Assembly (NCBI GenBank): GCA_019359095.1
Contig: JAHHHZ010000019.1
Coordinates: forward strand, 288,477-352,476
DNA from: Pleurocapsa minor HA4230-MV1
GTDB lineage: Bacteria > Cyanobacteriota > Cyanobacteriia > Cyanobacteriales > Xenococcaceae
DNA: 64,000 nt
Direction of reading: 5' to 3'
Part shown: positions 1 through 7,444 of the stretch, one piece after another
Numbering within the stretch: the stretch's first letter is position 1
Layout: every line of letters begins with the position of its first letter
Program-made: the position numbers and the translations under genes
Notes under the pieces: model-generated
Databases searched by the model: none
The model's input: only the letters and a program-made list of their open reading frames with translations
What the model was told of the DNA's origin: nothing

Positions 1-732
1 AGCTAAGGCTTGATAAGCTTCAATCCAAGCGGTCATCACTTCTTCGGTCGCTGCATCTCCCAACACATCCTTAATTGCCTGTAACAAACATTCTCCCACT
101 ATCGGATACTGTTCTGGTAAAACATAGGTTTGTACGTGACGATGAGCAATTTTATCTACCATTCCTTTTAAAGATTCTAGATCGTCAATATGAGTAGCGT
201 AACTATAAACAGCAGTAGCAAGTTTAGCGGGTTGAGTCCCATTAGCCTGTGCAGCCAGATCGAACTGTGCTTTCACTTCTGGATAGGTATCAAACATAAT
301 TTCGTACATCCGAGTAGTAATTTTTTTACCGTGTAGTTTAATTACGGGGGCGGTGGATTTGACGATCTCAATAGTTTTTTGACTAACTCCCTTCTTCGCT
401 GGAAAATGTTCGGAAAAAGCCAGAGTAAATGCTAGATTTTCTTTCGCTTGCACTGTATGGGGTGCATTAGCAGGTATAAAAATAAATACTCCTGGGGCTA
501 AAGCGATATCTTTTCCTTCTAAATTAAGATTTCCTGTACCTTCAATTACAGTTATGACCGCATTACGAGTGGAGGAATGTTCGTCAAGATCTGTACCTGC
601 TGCTAAACAGAATAAGCTGTATTGACTGTTGTTATCTTTGAATAAAACTTTACTGTCGATCCCATTGGTGGGGTATTCAATTAAATCCTGTAATGTAGCA
701 TTAAAAGAATTGTTAGCTGTTGCGACTGTCAT
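1..732 (-). CDS. Cupin-globin fusion, flavohemoprotein-like (3' end off window)
   Basis: The frame is open from an ATG at 732 to the window edge (244 codons seen). Residues about 28-108 form a cupin fold, with EHSSTR, a glycine-rich turn and a PANAPH segment. From about residue 118 the chain matches the globin domain of bacterial flavohemoglobin (Hmp): RMYEIMF supplies the B10 tyrosine (Y143), the AAQANGTQ segment an E7 glutamine (about Q162), and KIAHRH the proximal histidine (about H199), followed by LPEQYPIVGE as in Hmp. Hmp proteins oxidise nitric oxide to nitrate using a C-terminal FAD/NAD reductase; whether that module follows cannot be seen. Hmp normally begins with the globin, so the N-terminal cupin is unusual. 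It lies 54 bp downstream of the methyltransferase on the same strand, so the two are probably co-transcribed. A globin-only sensor is the alternative. Confidence 0.8.
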   Translation of the reverse strand, partial: MTVATANNSFNATLQDLIEYPTNGIDSKVLFKDNNSQYSLFCLAAGTDLDEHSSTRNAVITVIEGTGNLNLEGKDIALAPGVFIFIPANAPHTVQAKENLAFTLAFSEHFPAKKGVSQKTIEIVKSTAPVIKLHGKKITTRMYEIMFDTYPEVKAQFDLAAQANGTQPAKLATAVYSYATHIDDLESLKGMVDKIAHRHVQTYVLPEQYPIVGECLLQAIKDVLGDAATEEVMTAWIEAYQALA

Positions 733-786
733 GATTTTCTCCTTGGTCTTTTGTTGTTTATTTATTACACTCGGTATATCACGTCT

Positions 787-1554
787 CTACTGACTGATAA
801 AAACGATATAACCGATGTTTTTTCCCTGTTGTTGAAAGCTACGGCGCATCTTTTTGACTCTGTGACGCAGACTGGGTTTAGTTAAAACATTCGAGATAAT
901 TTTGACTGTTCCTAATAAACCTTCATCCCTGATCATTTGATCGAGATTAAGTAATCCCATTTTTCCTGTTTGCTGTTGCTGTATATTTAAACCAGCATCT
1001 TTACAAGCCTTCGACCACTCCGAGACAGTTAAAGGATTAGCATTGACTCGAATAGATTTAGATAAGCTTTTACGCACTTGTTCAGCATGATCGCGGACAA
1101 ACATTTCATGGGAAAGAAACTTACCCCCTGGTTTGAGACAGTTTCTAATTCCTGATAATATCGCGGCTTTCCCTACATCCGACTGCATGGTGAGGATCGC
1201 TTCGGCTAAGACATAATCAAACTTGTCTGTAATCTTATCTAATTGAAAAATATCTCCTTCTAAAATAGTCACTTGGTCTGATAATCCCGCAGCTTTGATA
1301 TTTTCCCTAGCTTTAGCCACGCTATTAGGGTTTTTTTCGATGCCCACTACACGCACGTTAAATCTTTTAGTTATTTCAATAGCACTTTCGCCACAGCTTG
1401 CTGCCAATTCTAATACCGTTTCTCCTGGTTGGAAATTAGCCCAAGTAAACAATTGTTCTGTGGCTGCTTTTCCTCCAGGACGTAATATTCTCTTTCCTGC
1501 TGCTGCTAAGACTTGATAACCAGGGACGGTAGCAAAATTAAGAGTAGTTGTCAT
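787..1554 (-). CDS. Class I SAM-dependent methyltransferase
   Basis: This 255-residue protein has a Rossmann-type methyltransferase core. Motif I is VLELAASCGES at about residues 47-57, the acidic end of strand 2 is VVGIEKNP, motif II lies near EGDIFQLD, and LKPGGKFLSHE marks motif III. That order is typical of the Methyltransf_11/25 group, which moves a methyl group from S-adenosylmethionine to a small molecule. The substrate cannot be read from the sequence. The C-terminal third (about residues 165-255) is basic and presumably covers the substrate site. The gene is first in a probable two-gene unit with the cupin-globin gene 54 bp downstream. No signal peptide or membrane segment is visible, so it should be cytoplasmic. 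Confidence 0.8.
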   Translation of the reverse strand: MTTTLNFATVPGYQVLAAAGKRILRPGGKAATEQLFTWANFQPGETVLELAASCGESAIEITKRFNVRVVGIEKNPNSVAKARENIKAAGLSDQVTILEGDIFQLDKITDKFDYVLAEAILTMQSDVGKAAILSGIRNCLKPGGKFLSHEMFVRDHAEQVRKSLSKSIRVNANPLTVSEWSKACKDAGLNIQQQQTGKMGLLNLDQMIRDEGLLGTVKIISNVLTKPSLRHRVKKMRRSFQQQGKNIGYIVFISQ

Positions 1555-1723
1555 GAGTTATATCCCAACTCGATACTCTTACTCTGACATTAATTTTATG
1601 ACTCGTCTTTGAGGTAGCTCATGTTTTGTTTGAGAATAAAGTTTTGTTTAAAAGCATCGAGCGCAGGTTACGGTAATTTTTTAAAGGATCGAAAAAGTAG
1701 GCAAAACTCTTTTAAATAAAAGT

Positions 1724-2305
1724 TTACAACCAATGTTTAGGATAAGGTCTACCAGGAGCCAAATTATTAAAAATTATAGTAACTAAAACGATTCCGATCG
1801 ACCCCGCCAAAGCCGGAGTAAAAATAAAGTGCCAATCTGCACTACTCAAAACTCCGATTAAAGCGACTGCTCCTGATGGTGGATGTACTGTTCTAGTTAA
1901 TTGCATTAATTTAATCGTAGTAGCTACCGCTAGAGCCATAACCCAAGGGGCTGTACCAAATAAATGTACTAAAAATACGCAGGTCAACGCACCGATTAAA
2001 TTTCCCCCAATAACATTGCGTGGTTGAGCTAAGGGACTATCAGGAACACCAAACACTAATACCGCAGTTGCTCCAAAAGGTGCAGCAATCAAAGGATAAG
2101 AACTATAAACTGAAAGATAAGCTAAAACTGCAATGCCAATAAAACTACCAACATAAGAAAGTAAAATATGTTGCCAGGAAAATTTTGGTTGGTGTTTTCG
2201 ACTCTTTCGCAAACTGTGAAATTTACGTATCCAACGCCTTAAAACACTCTTATTAGTGCCTTTTTGAGAGAATTTTTTTCTTACCGTATTATTTCTTAAC
2301 AGCAT
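1724..2305 (-). CDS. HPP family integral membrane protein
   Basis: The product has 193 residues: a basic N-terminal tail (about 40 residues) and then four hydrophobic segments. The family signature is present in order: PFGATAVLVFG, then PLAQPRNVIGGNLIGA, then the HPPSGAVALIG motif that names the family. HPP proteins of cyanobacteria and chloroplasts have been linked to nitrite transport; that role is from family knowledge and was not tested here. The gene stands alone, transcribed leftward, with 169 bp to the methyltransferase start. No NtcA-type GTA-N8-TAC site was found upstream by eye, so nitrogen control is unsupported. Confidence 0.85.
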   Translation of the reverse strand: MLLRNNTVRKKFSQKGTNKSVLRRWIRKFHSLRKSRKHQPKFSWQHILLSYVGSFIGIAVLAYLSVYSSYPLIAAPFGATAVLVFGVPDSPLAQPRNVIGGNLIGALTCVFLVHLFGTAPWVMALAVATTIKLMQLTRTVHPPSGAVALIGVLSSADWHFIFTPALAGSIGIVLVTIIFNNLAPGRPYPKHWL

Positions 2306-2886
2306 TATTTTTTAACAGTATCGATTATAGGAGCGACTACGCATCCGTGATCATTAGTTAAAATAATCTCGACCTAGGTAATTGTTTATTGTTGTTAATA
2401 TATCATGGTTTTTGTTAAAATATCATGACAAAACAGCATTAAAGTATTTAAAGATACAGAAATATCTAATACCTTGCTTAAGGCTTGCTTATAGATCGAT
2501 CCCACTTTTTAGGTTCTAATTTTTGGCTTAAATAAACTGGGAATATTTTCCAATAAATGTTAGCTAAAGGTTACTCGTCGCTAGCTCAATTACAGCAAAT
2601 CTCCATCTTTCAAGATTTAGCGATCGCCTAACAACTACATGGTGTAATTACAGGAAGACTAGAAATCAAAAAAACTGGCGATCGTTATCTGATCTAGCAT
2701 GCTCTAGCTATACTTCAATCTGAAGTTTATTTTTCCTCATAAGTTCCTCAGATAACTGCTCTAAATTTAAAACTAATTAGATCACAAAAGGAGAAAGAAA
2801 TTTATTTAAATATTTTAATCATGTTGGATATGCAATTTAAATGTAAATCAGCTAAATAAGATTAATTGGTAAGTTGAACCTAAAAA
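2306..2886. other. Gene-poor AT-rich interval
   Basis: No intact gene was found in these 581 bases between divergent genes. A short plus-strand reading frame starts at ATG 2558, runs 24 codons, stops at TAA, and then continues in the same frame as protein-like sequence (LHGVITGRLEIKKTGDRYLI) to a TAG. This looks like the remnant of a gene broken by stop codons, but its family was not recognised. The bases just before 2887 probably carry the promoter of the DUF1830 gene; no clear consensus was identified. Confidence 0.4.
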
Positions 2887-3150
2887 ATGAATATTAACAG
2901 TAAAATTACCAGAAATATCACAAATGAGCTTGATAAAAAAATTTTATGTGCTTATCAAAATTTGAGTAGTAATTGGCAAATAATTAAGATTACCAATATA
3001 CCCAACTACTATTGGGAAAAAGCAGTTTTACCTGGTCAAAAGATTGTTTTTATTACGTCAATTAAAGCTATCTTAAAAATTTTCTCCGCTGATAATATTA
3101 CAGCCATCTTGATAGACAACATTTCCTGTCAGAAACTAAAAATAAATTAA
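2887..3150 (+). CDS. DUF1830 family small protein
   Basis: The product has 87 residues with no signal peptide or membrane span. The central block KITNIPNYYWEKAVLPGQKIVF matches in pattern the cyanobacterial DUF1830 domain, whose hallmark is an (R/K)ITNIPNWYFERVVFPGQ-like string. The function of the family is unknown. The protein ends 19 bp before the start of the TsaC/Sua5-like gene on the same strand, so the two may share a transcript. The start was taken at the ATG at 2887, in a very AT-rich context with no strong Shine-Dalgarno sequence. Confidence 0.7.
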   Translation: MNINSKITRNITNELDKKILCAYQNLSSNWQIIKITNIPNYYWEKAVLPGQKIVFITSIKAILKIFSADNITAILIDNISCQKLKIN

Positions 3151-3169
3151 ACTTCAATTTTTAATCCAA

Positions 3170-3805
3170 ATGAATAGTCAAGTAGTTAAACTCAATCGAA
3201 ATTTAATCCCCGAAATTAAGAGCCGCCTAAAAGCTGGCGAAGTCATCATTCTTCCTACAGATACTGTTTATGCTTTAGTTGCTAATGGCAAAGATATAGA
3301 GGCTGTCACTCGACTCAGACAAATTAAAGCCTTTTCTTCCCCCCAACCTCTAGGCATTTTTACTCGCAAAGAAAAAGCAGAGCAAGTGGTGGAAGTAGAC
3401 CAATTCGCTTTGCAAATGATGAATCATTTTCCCTATCCCGTGACGATGATTATGCGCGCTAAATCTACTTTATCCGAAGCAGTAACAAACGGATTTAAAA
3501 ATGTTTTTGTCACCTGTCCAGATCGATTTATTTACGATCTCATCATGGAAATACCTTTTCCCATTGTGGGAACTTCTGCTGCTTTTGCAGGCATTCAAGC
3601 AAGCAATGCCGAGCTAGCGGTCAAGTTTTTTGGCGACAAAGTTGATTTTATTGTCGATGGTGGCGAGAGTAAACACGGCAGAAGTAGCACTTTAGTAGAT
3701 TTTACAGTAGAAGTGCCAACTATTATGACCTATGGTACAGTTTCCGTAGACGACCTCAGACCATTACTTCCTCAGATTGTTCTTCCTTCCCACATGATGA
3801 AGTAA
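3170..3805 (+). CDS. Sua5/YciO/YrdC family (threonylcarbamoyl-AMP synthase-like)
   Basis: The product has 211 residues and is a single YrdC-fold domain. It shows the family hallmarks: GEVIILPTDTVYALVA near residue 23-38, the LRQIKAFSSPQPLGIF segment (canonical KxR..KP), TSAAFAG near the middle, and VDGGESKHGRSSTLVDF toward the C-terminus. TsaC/Sua5 enzymes make threonylcarbamoyl-AMP from threonine, bicarbonate and ATP for tRNA t6A37. Several residues depart from the usual motif (KAFSSPQPL instead of KRRP.NP), so this may be a YciO-like paralogue rather than the essential enzyme. It lies 19 bp after the DUF1830 gene. No Sua5 C-terminal domain is present. Confidence 0.8.
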   Translation: MNSQVVKLNRNLIPEIKSRLKAGEVIILPTDTVYALVANGKDIEAVTRLRQIKAFSSPQPLGIFTRKEKAEQVVEVDQFALQMMNHFPYPVTMIMRAKSTLSEAVTNGFKNVFVTCPDRFIYDLIMEIPFPIVGTSAAFAGIQASNAELAVKFFGDKVDFIVDGGESKHGRSSTLVDFTVEVPTIMTYGTVSVDDLRPLLPQIVLPSHMMK

Positions 3806-3878
3806 TAGTTGGCCAGAGAGAGGTGTCAATAGACTGATATTGTCAGGTTAAGGAAAACGGGTATGAAATAATGAAAAG

Positions 3879-3992
3879 ATGAAGAAAAATCTTTACTATC
3901 ATCACCGTTTTCCCGCCGAAATAATCAGTTATTGTGTTTGGCTCTACAACAGCTTTTCTCTTAGTTTCAGAGATAATGAACAATTCGACTAG
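3879..3992 (+). pseudogene. IS6-family transposase N-terminal remnant
   Basis: A 37-codon reading frame ending in TAG encodes YYHHRFPAEIISYCVWLYNS and then FSLSFRD. This is the characteristic start of IS6/IS240-type DDE transposases (RHRFPxEII..AVWLYxRFxLSFRD). The rest of the transposase, including the DDE catalytic core, is absent. It lies in the 340-base interval 3806-4146, which has no intact gene. Further on, the minus strand around 4040-4130 reads QLPEWKIDVVVHDFRPAL before stops, another unassigned protein-like scrap. No matching terminal inverted repeats were found, so only this stub remains. Confidence 0.65.
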
Positions 3993-4146
3993 CTCGTTTA
4001 GCTGATACTTGTAATCCTGTTTTTAACCCTTGTTTGACAATATCTTTTATAGTATATCTTTTAAAGCTGGTCTAAAGTCGTGAACTACAACATCAATTTT
4101 CCATTCAGGGAGTTGAATATGACAAACCTGAGCCTAAATATTTTCT

Positions 4147-4524
4147 TTACAAATTAGCTTTAAAAGCTACTGCAACTTGTTCTGCTATTTTTAAAGGATT
4201 GAACGGTTTAGTAATTACGCCTTTGATCCCTAACTCGGTAAATTGCGGATCAATAGATCCTTTTCTAGCTGTCAGTAAAATTACGGGAATATCATTTGTC
4301 ATTGAATTTGATTGTAACCTTTTAAACGTCGTCAAACCATCCACATCGGGCATCATTACATCTAAAAGAATTGCATTTGGTCGTTTGATTTGAGCTAGGT
4401 TTAATCCTTCCATGCCAGAAGCAGCCGTGATGACTTGCCATTTTCCGAGAATTTCTAAGCAGGTTTGAATTAATTTGCGAATGTCATCATCGTCATCAAT
4501 GACTAAAATTTTTTTGAGGCTCAT
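4147..4524 (-). CDS. Single-domain response regulator (CheY-like)
   Basis: The 125-residue product is one receiver domain with no output domain. The acidic pocket is the DDDDD cluster at residues 10-14, the phospho-acceptor is D55 in AILLDVMMPDVDG, the conserved Thr/Ala pair is LLTA near 84-86, and the invariant lysine is K106 in ITKPF. Such proteins pass phosphoryl groups within a phosphorelay or act by protein contact. No kinase gene is adjacent; the nearest is the hybrid kinase at 7445 on the opposite strand. Its intergenic flank to the right (4525-4627) is short and AT-rich. Confidence 0.9.
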   Translation of the reverse strand: MSLKKILVIDDDDDIRKLIQTCLEILGKWQVITAASGMEGLNLAQIKRPNAILLDVMMPDVDGLTTFKRLQSNSMTNDIPVILLTARKGSIDPQFTELGIKGVITKPFNPLKIAEQVAVAFKANL

Positions 4525-4627
4525 TGTCAGTAAATTTTAAGCTTAAGTTTTCAAGTTATAGCAATTCTCGGTTGAGTGGGGAAAAATAGATTTTTGGCGA
4601 CTAAAAAATTGATCGTGTTTGACTCTT

Positions 4628-5554
4628 CTAAATTCTTGATCGAGCGATTGCTAGCCTTAGTAAAATTGTTAAAAGAATCAATACTGCCGCGATCGCTAGT
4701 AGGGGAAACAAATCAAGTGCCAGATTAAATCCTTGAGCGTTATTCTCCCAACGTACAATCCACCAACTATCTGTGCCAATTGCAAACGAAGGTACTTGCA
4801 AAATATCGAATAACAATGGTAGAACAAAACTAACGACAATCAGTGCAGCAACGACTGAAACGATCACATCTAATAAAGACCACAACCGAGATTTAATCTT
4901 TTCACGTCTTTTTTGAAAAAGAAGCGATCTAGGGTTTAGATTGGGAGGTGCGTAAATTGCCATACCTGCTTTGCGATCTTCTACGGCTATCGAGGACGGA
5001 CAACGCAACAATAATGTCGCCATCCAGATATCTCCAATAGCTCCAGCCGTGTTAAATACTACTATCCAACCCAACCAAGGTGCTTGCGGAAAAATAGCTA
5101 GTAATAATAATGCGATCGCATCAATAACAATTAAAGGGGCTAAACTGATCGTTAGGAAGGCATTACGTGAAAAAAGGTAATTGGACGAAGTAGCGTACAG
5201 ATAAAGCATAAAAAATTTGATACCGACTCCATAGCGCGGTTTACCACCAAAAACGGCGAAAGCCAGACCATGTATCAACTCATGGATGATAAATGTTCCA
5301 ATCGGGACACCAAGGAAGTAGAGTAATACGATAATTGTTTGCCAAGCTTGGTTAATCGAGCGATCGCCAGCATCTAAAGTCCATGACTGTCCGTGAACGG
5401 TCGTGTAAAATGTGCTAATCCCTGCGGCTGCGACTATAAACAGCACGATACTCAGGCTAGTCCAACGTAAAGCAACTTCGTTAGTCAAACGAAAAGTGTA
5501 AATTGGTTCATCTCGATTTATCTGACTTATCAAGATTGTTTTACCCCTCTTCAT
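4628..5554 (-). CDS. DUF3267 family membrane protein, putative zinc metalloprotease
   Basis: With the start at ATG 5554 the product has 308 residues. This start overlaps the upstream stop as ATGA (5554-5551), the usual sign of translational coupling; the longer frame to 5638 would overlap the neighbour by 88 bases. The protein has about five or six membrane segments. The motif HELIHGLAFAVFGG is an HExxH zinc-binding pattern inside a membrane region, as in DUF3267 proteins, which resemble site-2 proteases. The substrate is unknown. It is the last gene of a two-gene unit with the membrane protein at 5551-6090. Confidence 0.7.
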   Translation of the reverse strand: MKRGKTILISQINRDEPIYTFRLTNEVALRWTSLSIVLFIVAAAGISTFYTTVHGQSWTLDAGDRSINQAWQTIIVLLYFLGVPIGTFIIHELIHGLAFAVFGGKPRYGVGIKFFMLYLYATSSNYLFSRNAFLTISLAPLIVIDAIALLLLAIFPQAPWLGWIVVFNTAGAIGDIWMATLLLRCPSSIAVEDRKAGMAIYAPPNLNPRSLLFQKRREKIKSRLWSLLDVIVSVVAALIVVSFVLPLLFDILQVPSFAIGTDSWWIVRWENNAQGFNLALDLFPLLAIAAVLILLTILLRLAIARSRI

Positions 5555-6090
5555 AACGTCTGTCTTTGATAAATCTTGCCAAACCAAGCGTCGCGATCCC
5601 TTTCGAGCCGCTTGGCAGCTTTTAGATTCAATCGCCATACTCCAGTATAGACAGTCGCTATAATCAAAAGTAGCACGATGACAAGATCGGAAGATGCGTC
5701 ATAAACGCTCGGAAGATAGATACAAAGTCCCAAGAATAAAGGCAAAAGATACCAGAGCCAAGAAAGTCTGAGCATTCGAGCCTGATGGGTCATACGATCC
5801 TTCCACTTCTCTGGAAACTGAGTTGGGGGAAATACGAAAAGCTCCGATTTAGGAATACGCAGTTGCCACCAAATGATAGTAATGTCCAGCAATAGCGCGA
5901 AAATTACCACTCCGCCTCCAACGAGCGAGAGAGTGTTTTCGTTCTGCCTGTAAATATCGTAAGCAATATCTAAAGCGAAGACAACAATGACAGCGCAGGC
6001 AACTATTGTCTCACGGACATTCCGACGTTGCGTACATTTTACAAACTCGGTAACTTTTTCTTGTAGCGATTTCTCTTGTCGGTTAGACAT
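5551..6090 (-). CDS. Unrecognised membrane protein, coupled to the DUF3267 gene
   Basis: The start was set at ATG 6090 because a strong Shine-Dalgarno sequence (AAAGGAGG, complement of 6095-6102) sits just upstream; the open frame continues back to 6237 without such support. The resulting 179-residue protein has a charged N-terminus (SNRQEKSLQEK), two hydrophobic segments near residues 30-75, a soluble loop rich in aromatic residues, and two more segments near 110-155, ending in a charged tail. No family was recognised. The stop overlaps the next start as ATGA, so it is probably made together with the DUF3267 protein. Confidence 0.65.
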   Translation of the reverse strand: MSNRQEKSLQEKVTEFVKCTQRRNVRETIVACAVIVVFALDIAYDIYRQNENTLSLVGGGVVIFALLLDITIIWWQLRIPKSELFVFPPTQFPEKWKDRMTHQARMLRLSWLWYLLPLFLGLCIYLPSVYDASSDLVIVLLLIIATVYTGVWRLNLKAAKRLERDRDAWFGKIYQRQTL

Positions 6091-6148
6091 ATTTACCTCC
6101 TTTTGGCATATAAGATTGAAGTATGTATCTGTGATGTTTAGTGTCTGG

Positions 6149-6661
6149 TTAGTTGTACAATTTCGGGAGTGACGCGATCGCGAGACGGTTTTTTGAAGTT
6201 TCAACCAGTACGGAAAATAGGAGCGCACTAAATCCAATTAGTTGCAGAACAAAGCGTGTCGCGTGCGAGTATCCCCATTGGTTTCGTCCCTGCGTCCAAT
6301 CTGCTGGAATGGAATCAACAGTCCATTGAGCAAACTCAGCATTCATAGGTGCGACAAACGAAAACCAAACTACAAGAGCTAATGCCAGAAAAGTTGCTCC
6401 AGCTAACGTCCATTTAAAAGCAAGGCGACGTTGGCGAACGAGGAATGTTAAGGCGATCGCACAAACGATTGCACCAACCTCGCTAAATATGCCAGGAAAC
6501 GAGCCAAATTGCCGATACAAACTTTGCTGAATCGTTAAGTACAATGACGCAGGATAATTCATCTTAGCTGGCAACTCTAGCGTATGGCAGAACGCCATTC
6601 CCATACTTAGTGCTGCCAAGATAATCGTAATAAAACGCCAGGTTCTTACAAACATAGTCAT
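6149..6661 (-). CDS. DUF1772-like membrane protein
   Basis: The product is about 170 residues from ATG 6661 (ATG 6655 is equally possible; neither has a clear Shine-Dalgarno sequence). It has four membrane segments. The third-to-fourth segment region WFSFVAPMNAEFAQWTV followed by WTQGRNQWGYSHATRFVLQL resembles DUF1772 (anthrone oxygenase-like) proteins, which carry an N..W....P..W...R..W...H..R pattern. The longer open frame to 6709 would start inside the MITE-like element at 6684-6862, so part of the native upstream region has been displaced by that insertion. It lies 58 bp upstream of the membrane protein at 5551-6090 on the same strand. Confidence 0.6.
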   Translation of the reverse strand: MTMFVRTWRFITIILAALSMGMAFCHTLELPAKMNYPASLYLTIQQSLYRQFGSFPGIFSEVGAIVCAIALTFLVRQRRLAFKWTLAGATFLALALVVWFSFVAPMNAEFAQWTVDSIPADWTQGRNQWGYSHATRFVLQLIGFSALLFSVLVETSKNRLAIASLPKLYN

Positions 6662-6683
6662 TAATAGTAAATTAAGATTTTTC

Positions 6684-6862
6684 GGCGTTGCTGAATCAAG
6701 GTATACCACAAGGGTATATCCGAAGGTGTATCCTTTAGGACAATGTGATTTTTAACTTTTTCAGTTGATGATCAAAATTTAAAAAAGCTAATAGCTAATA
6801 GCTGATAGCTAAAAGCTACGAACAGATTACTTTTCGGTTTCATACTTCAAATCAGCAACGCC
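6684..6862. mobile_element. MITE-like element, 179 bp, with 8-bp target duplication
   Basis: The ends are inverted repeats: the left end reads GGCGTTGCTGAATCAAGGTAT and the right end is its imperfect inverse (first 11 bases GGCGTTGCTGA identical, then TTTGAAGTAT). Both ends are flanked directly by GATTTTTC (6676-6683 and 6863-6870), an 8-bp target-site duplication. The inside has no coding capacity but contains a run of TAGCTAATAGC-type repeats at about 6785-6820. A non-autonomous miniature element mobilised by a transposase elsewhere in the genome is the best reading. Confidence 0.75.
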
Positions 6863-7221
6863 GATTTTTCTTGTAAACGCTTAAAGTTGCACACCACGTA
6901 TTGAAATTCATCGCCAGGAGTCTCAGCATCCATGCGAGTGCGTGATACCCCACCAAAAGCAAACAGGGTAATGCCTTCTACAGAAATACCTTTGGCTCTG
7001 GCTACCAAGGAGTGAGAGAGTTCGTGAGCCAGTAGGGAAGCAAAAAATAACAGTGTTGTCACGATTCCCATGACGATATATGTCCCTTGGGAGAGTCCTG
7101 AATAGTTGGCGGGGAATACACTGCCAATAAAAGTCCACAAGATTAAAAAGAAAATAAGAAACCAAGATAAATCGACGCGAATTTCAAACCCAAAAATAGA
7201 ACCTAATCGGAAGCCTTGCAT
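6847..7221 (-). pseudogene. Truncated site-2 protease (peptidase M50) fragment
   Basis: From ATG 7221 the frame reads MQGFRLGSIFGFEIRVDLSWF, the usual opening of cyanobacterial M50 proteases with a first membrane helix. The zinc site HELSH lies in LLAHELSHSLVARAKGI, followed by ITLFAFGGVSRT as in the family. The chain then runs into DEFQYVVCNFKRLQEKSALLI and stops in the terminal repeat of the MITE-like element. The second half, with the NPxDG zinc ligand motif and any CBS domains, is missing, so the protein should be inactive. Family members are about 350-400 residues; only about 125 are left. The unrelated tail CNFKRLQEKSALLI shows that a rearrangement preceded or accompanied the insertion. 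Confidence 0.75.
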
Positions 7222-7444
7222 ATTAATACCAAAACTAAGATAAATAGCGATCGCTCTTGCTTTGAATGTTATCGATATTAATGACTCGATAAAAAAAAAG
7301 AAAATGCCCAACCCATCCAATACGCGCTCGTAGAAGCTGGGAAAAGGCAGTAAAAGGAGCAATATCATGCAAAATTTATGTTTTAAAGTTAAAGCGCAAA
7401 AGTGGAAAAGTCGGGGAAAAATTACTGTTTTAAAGAAGTGAATT

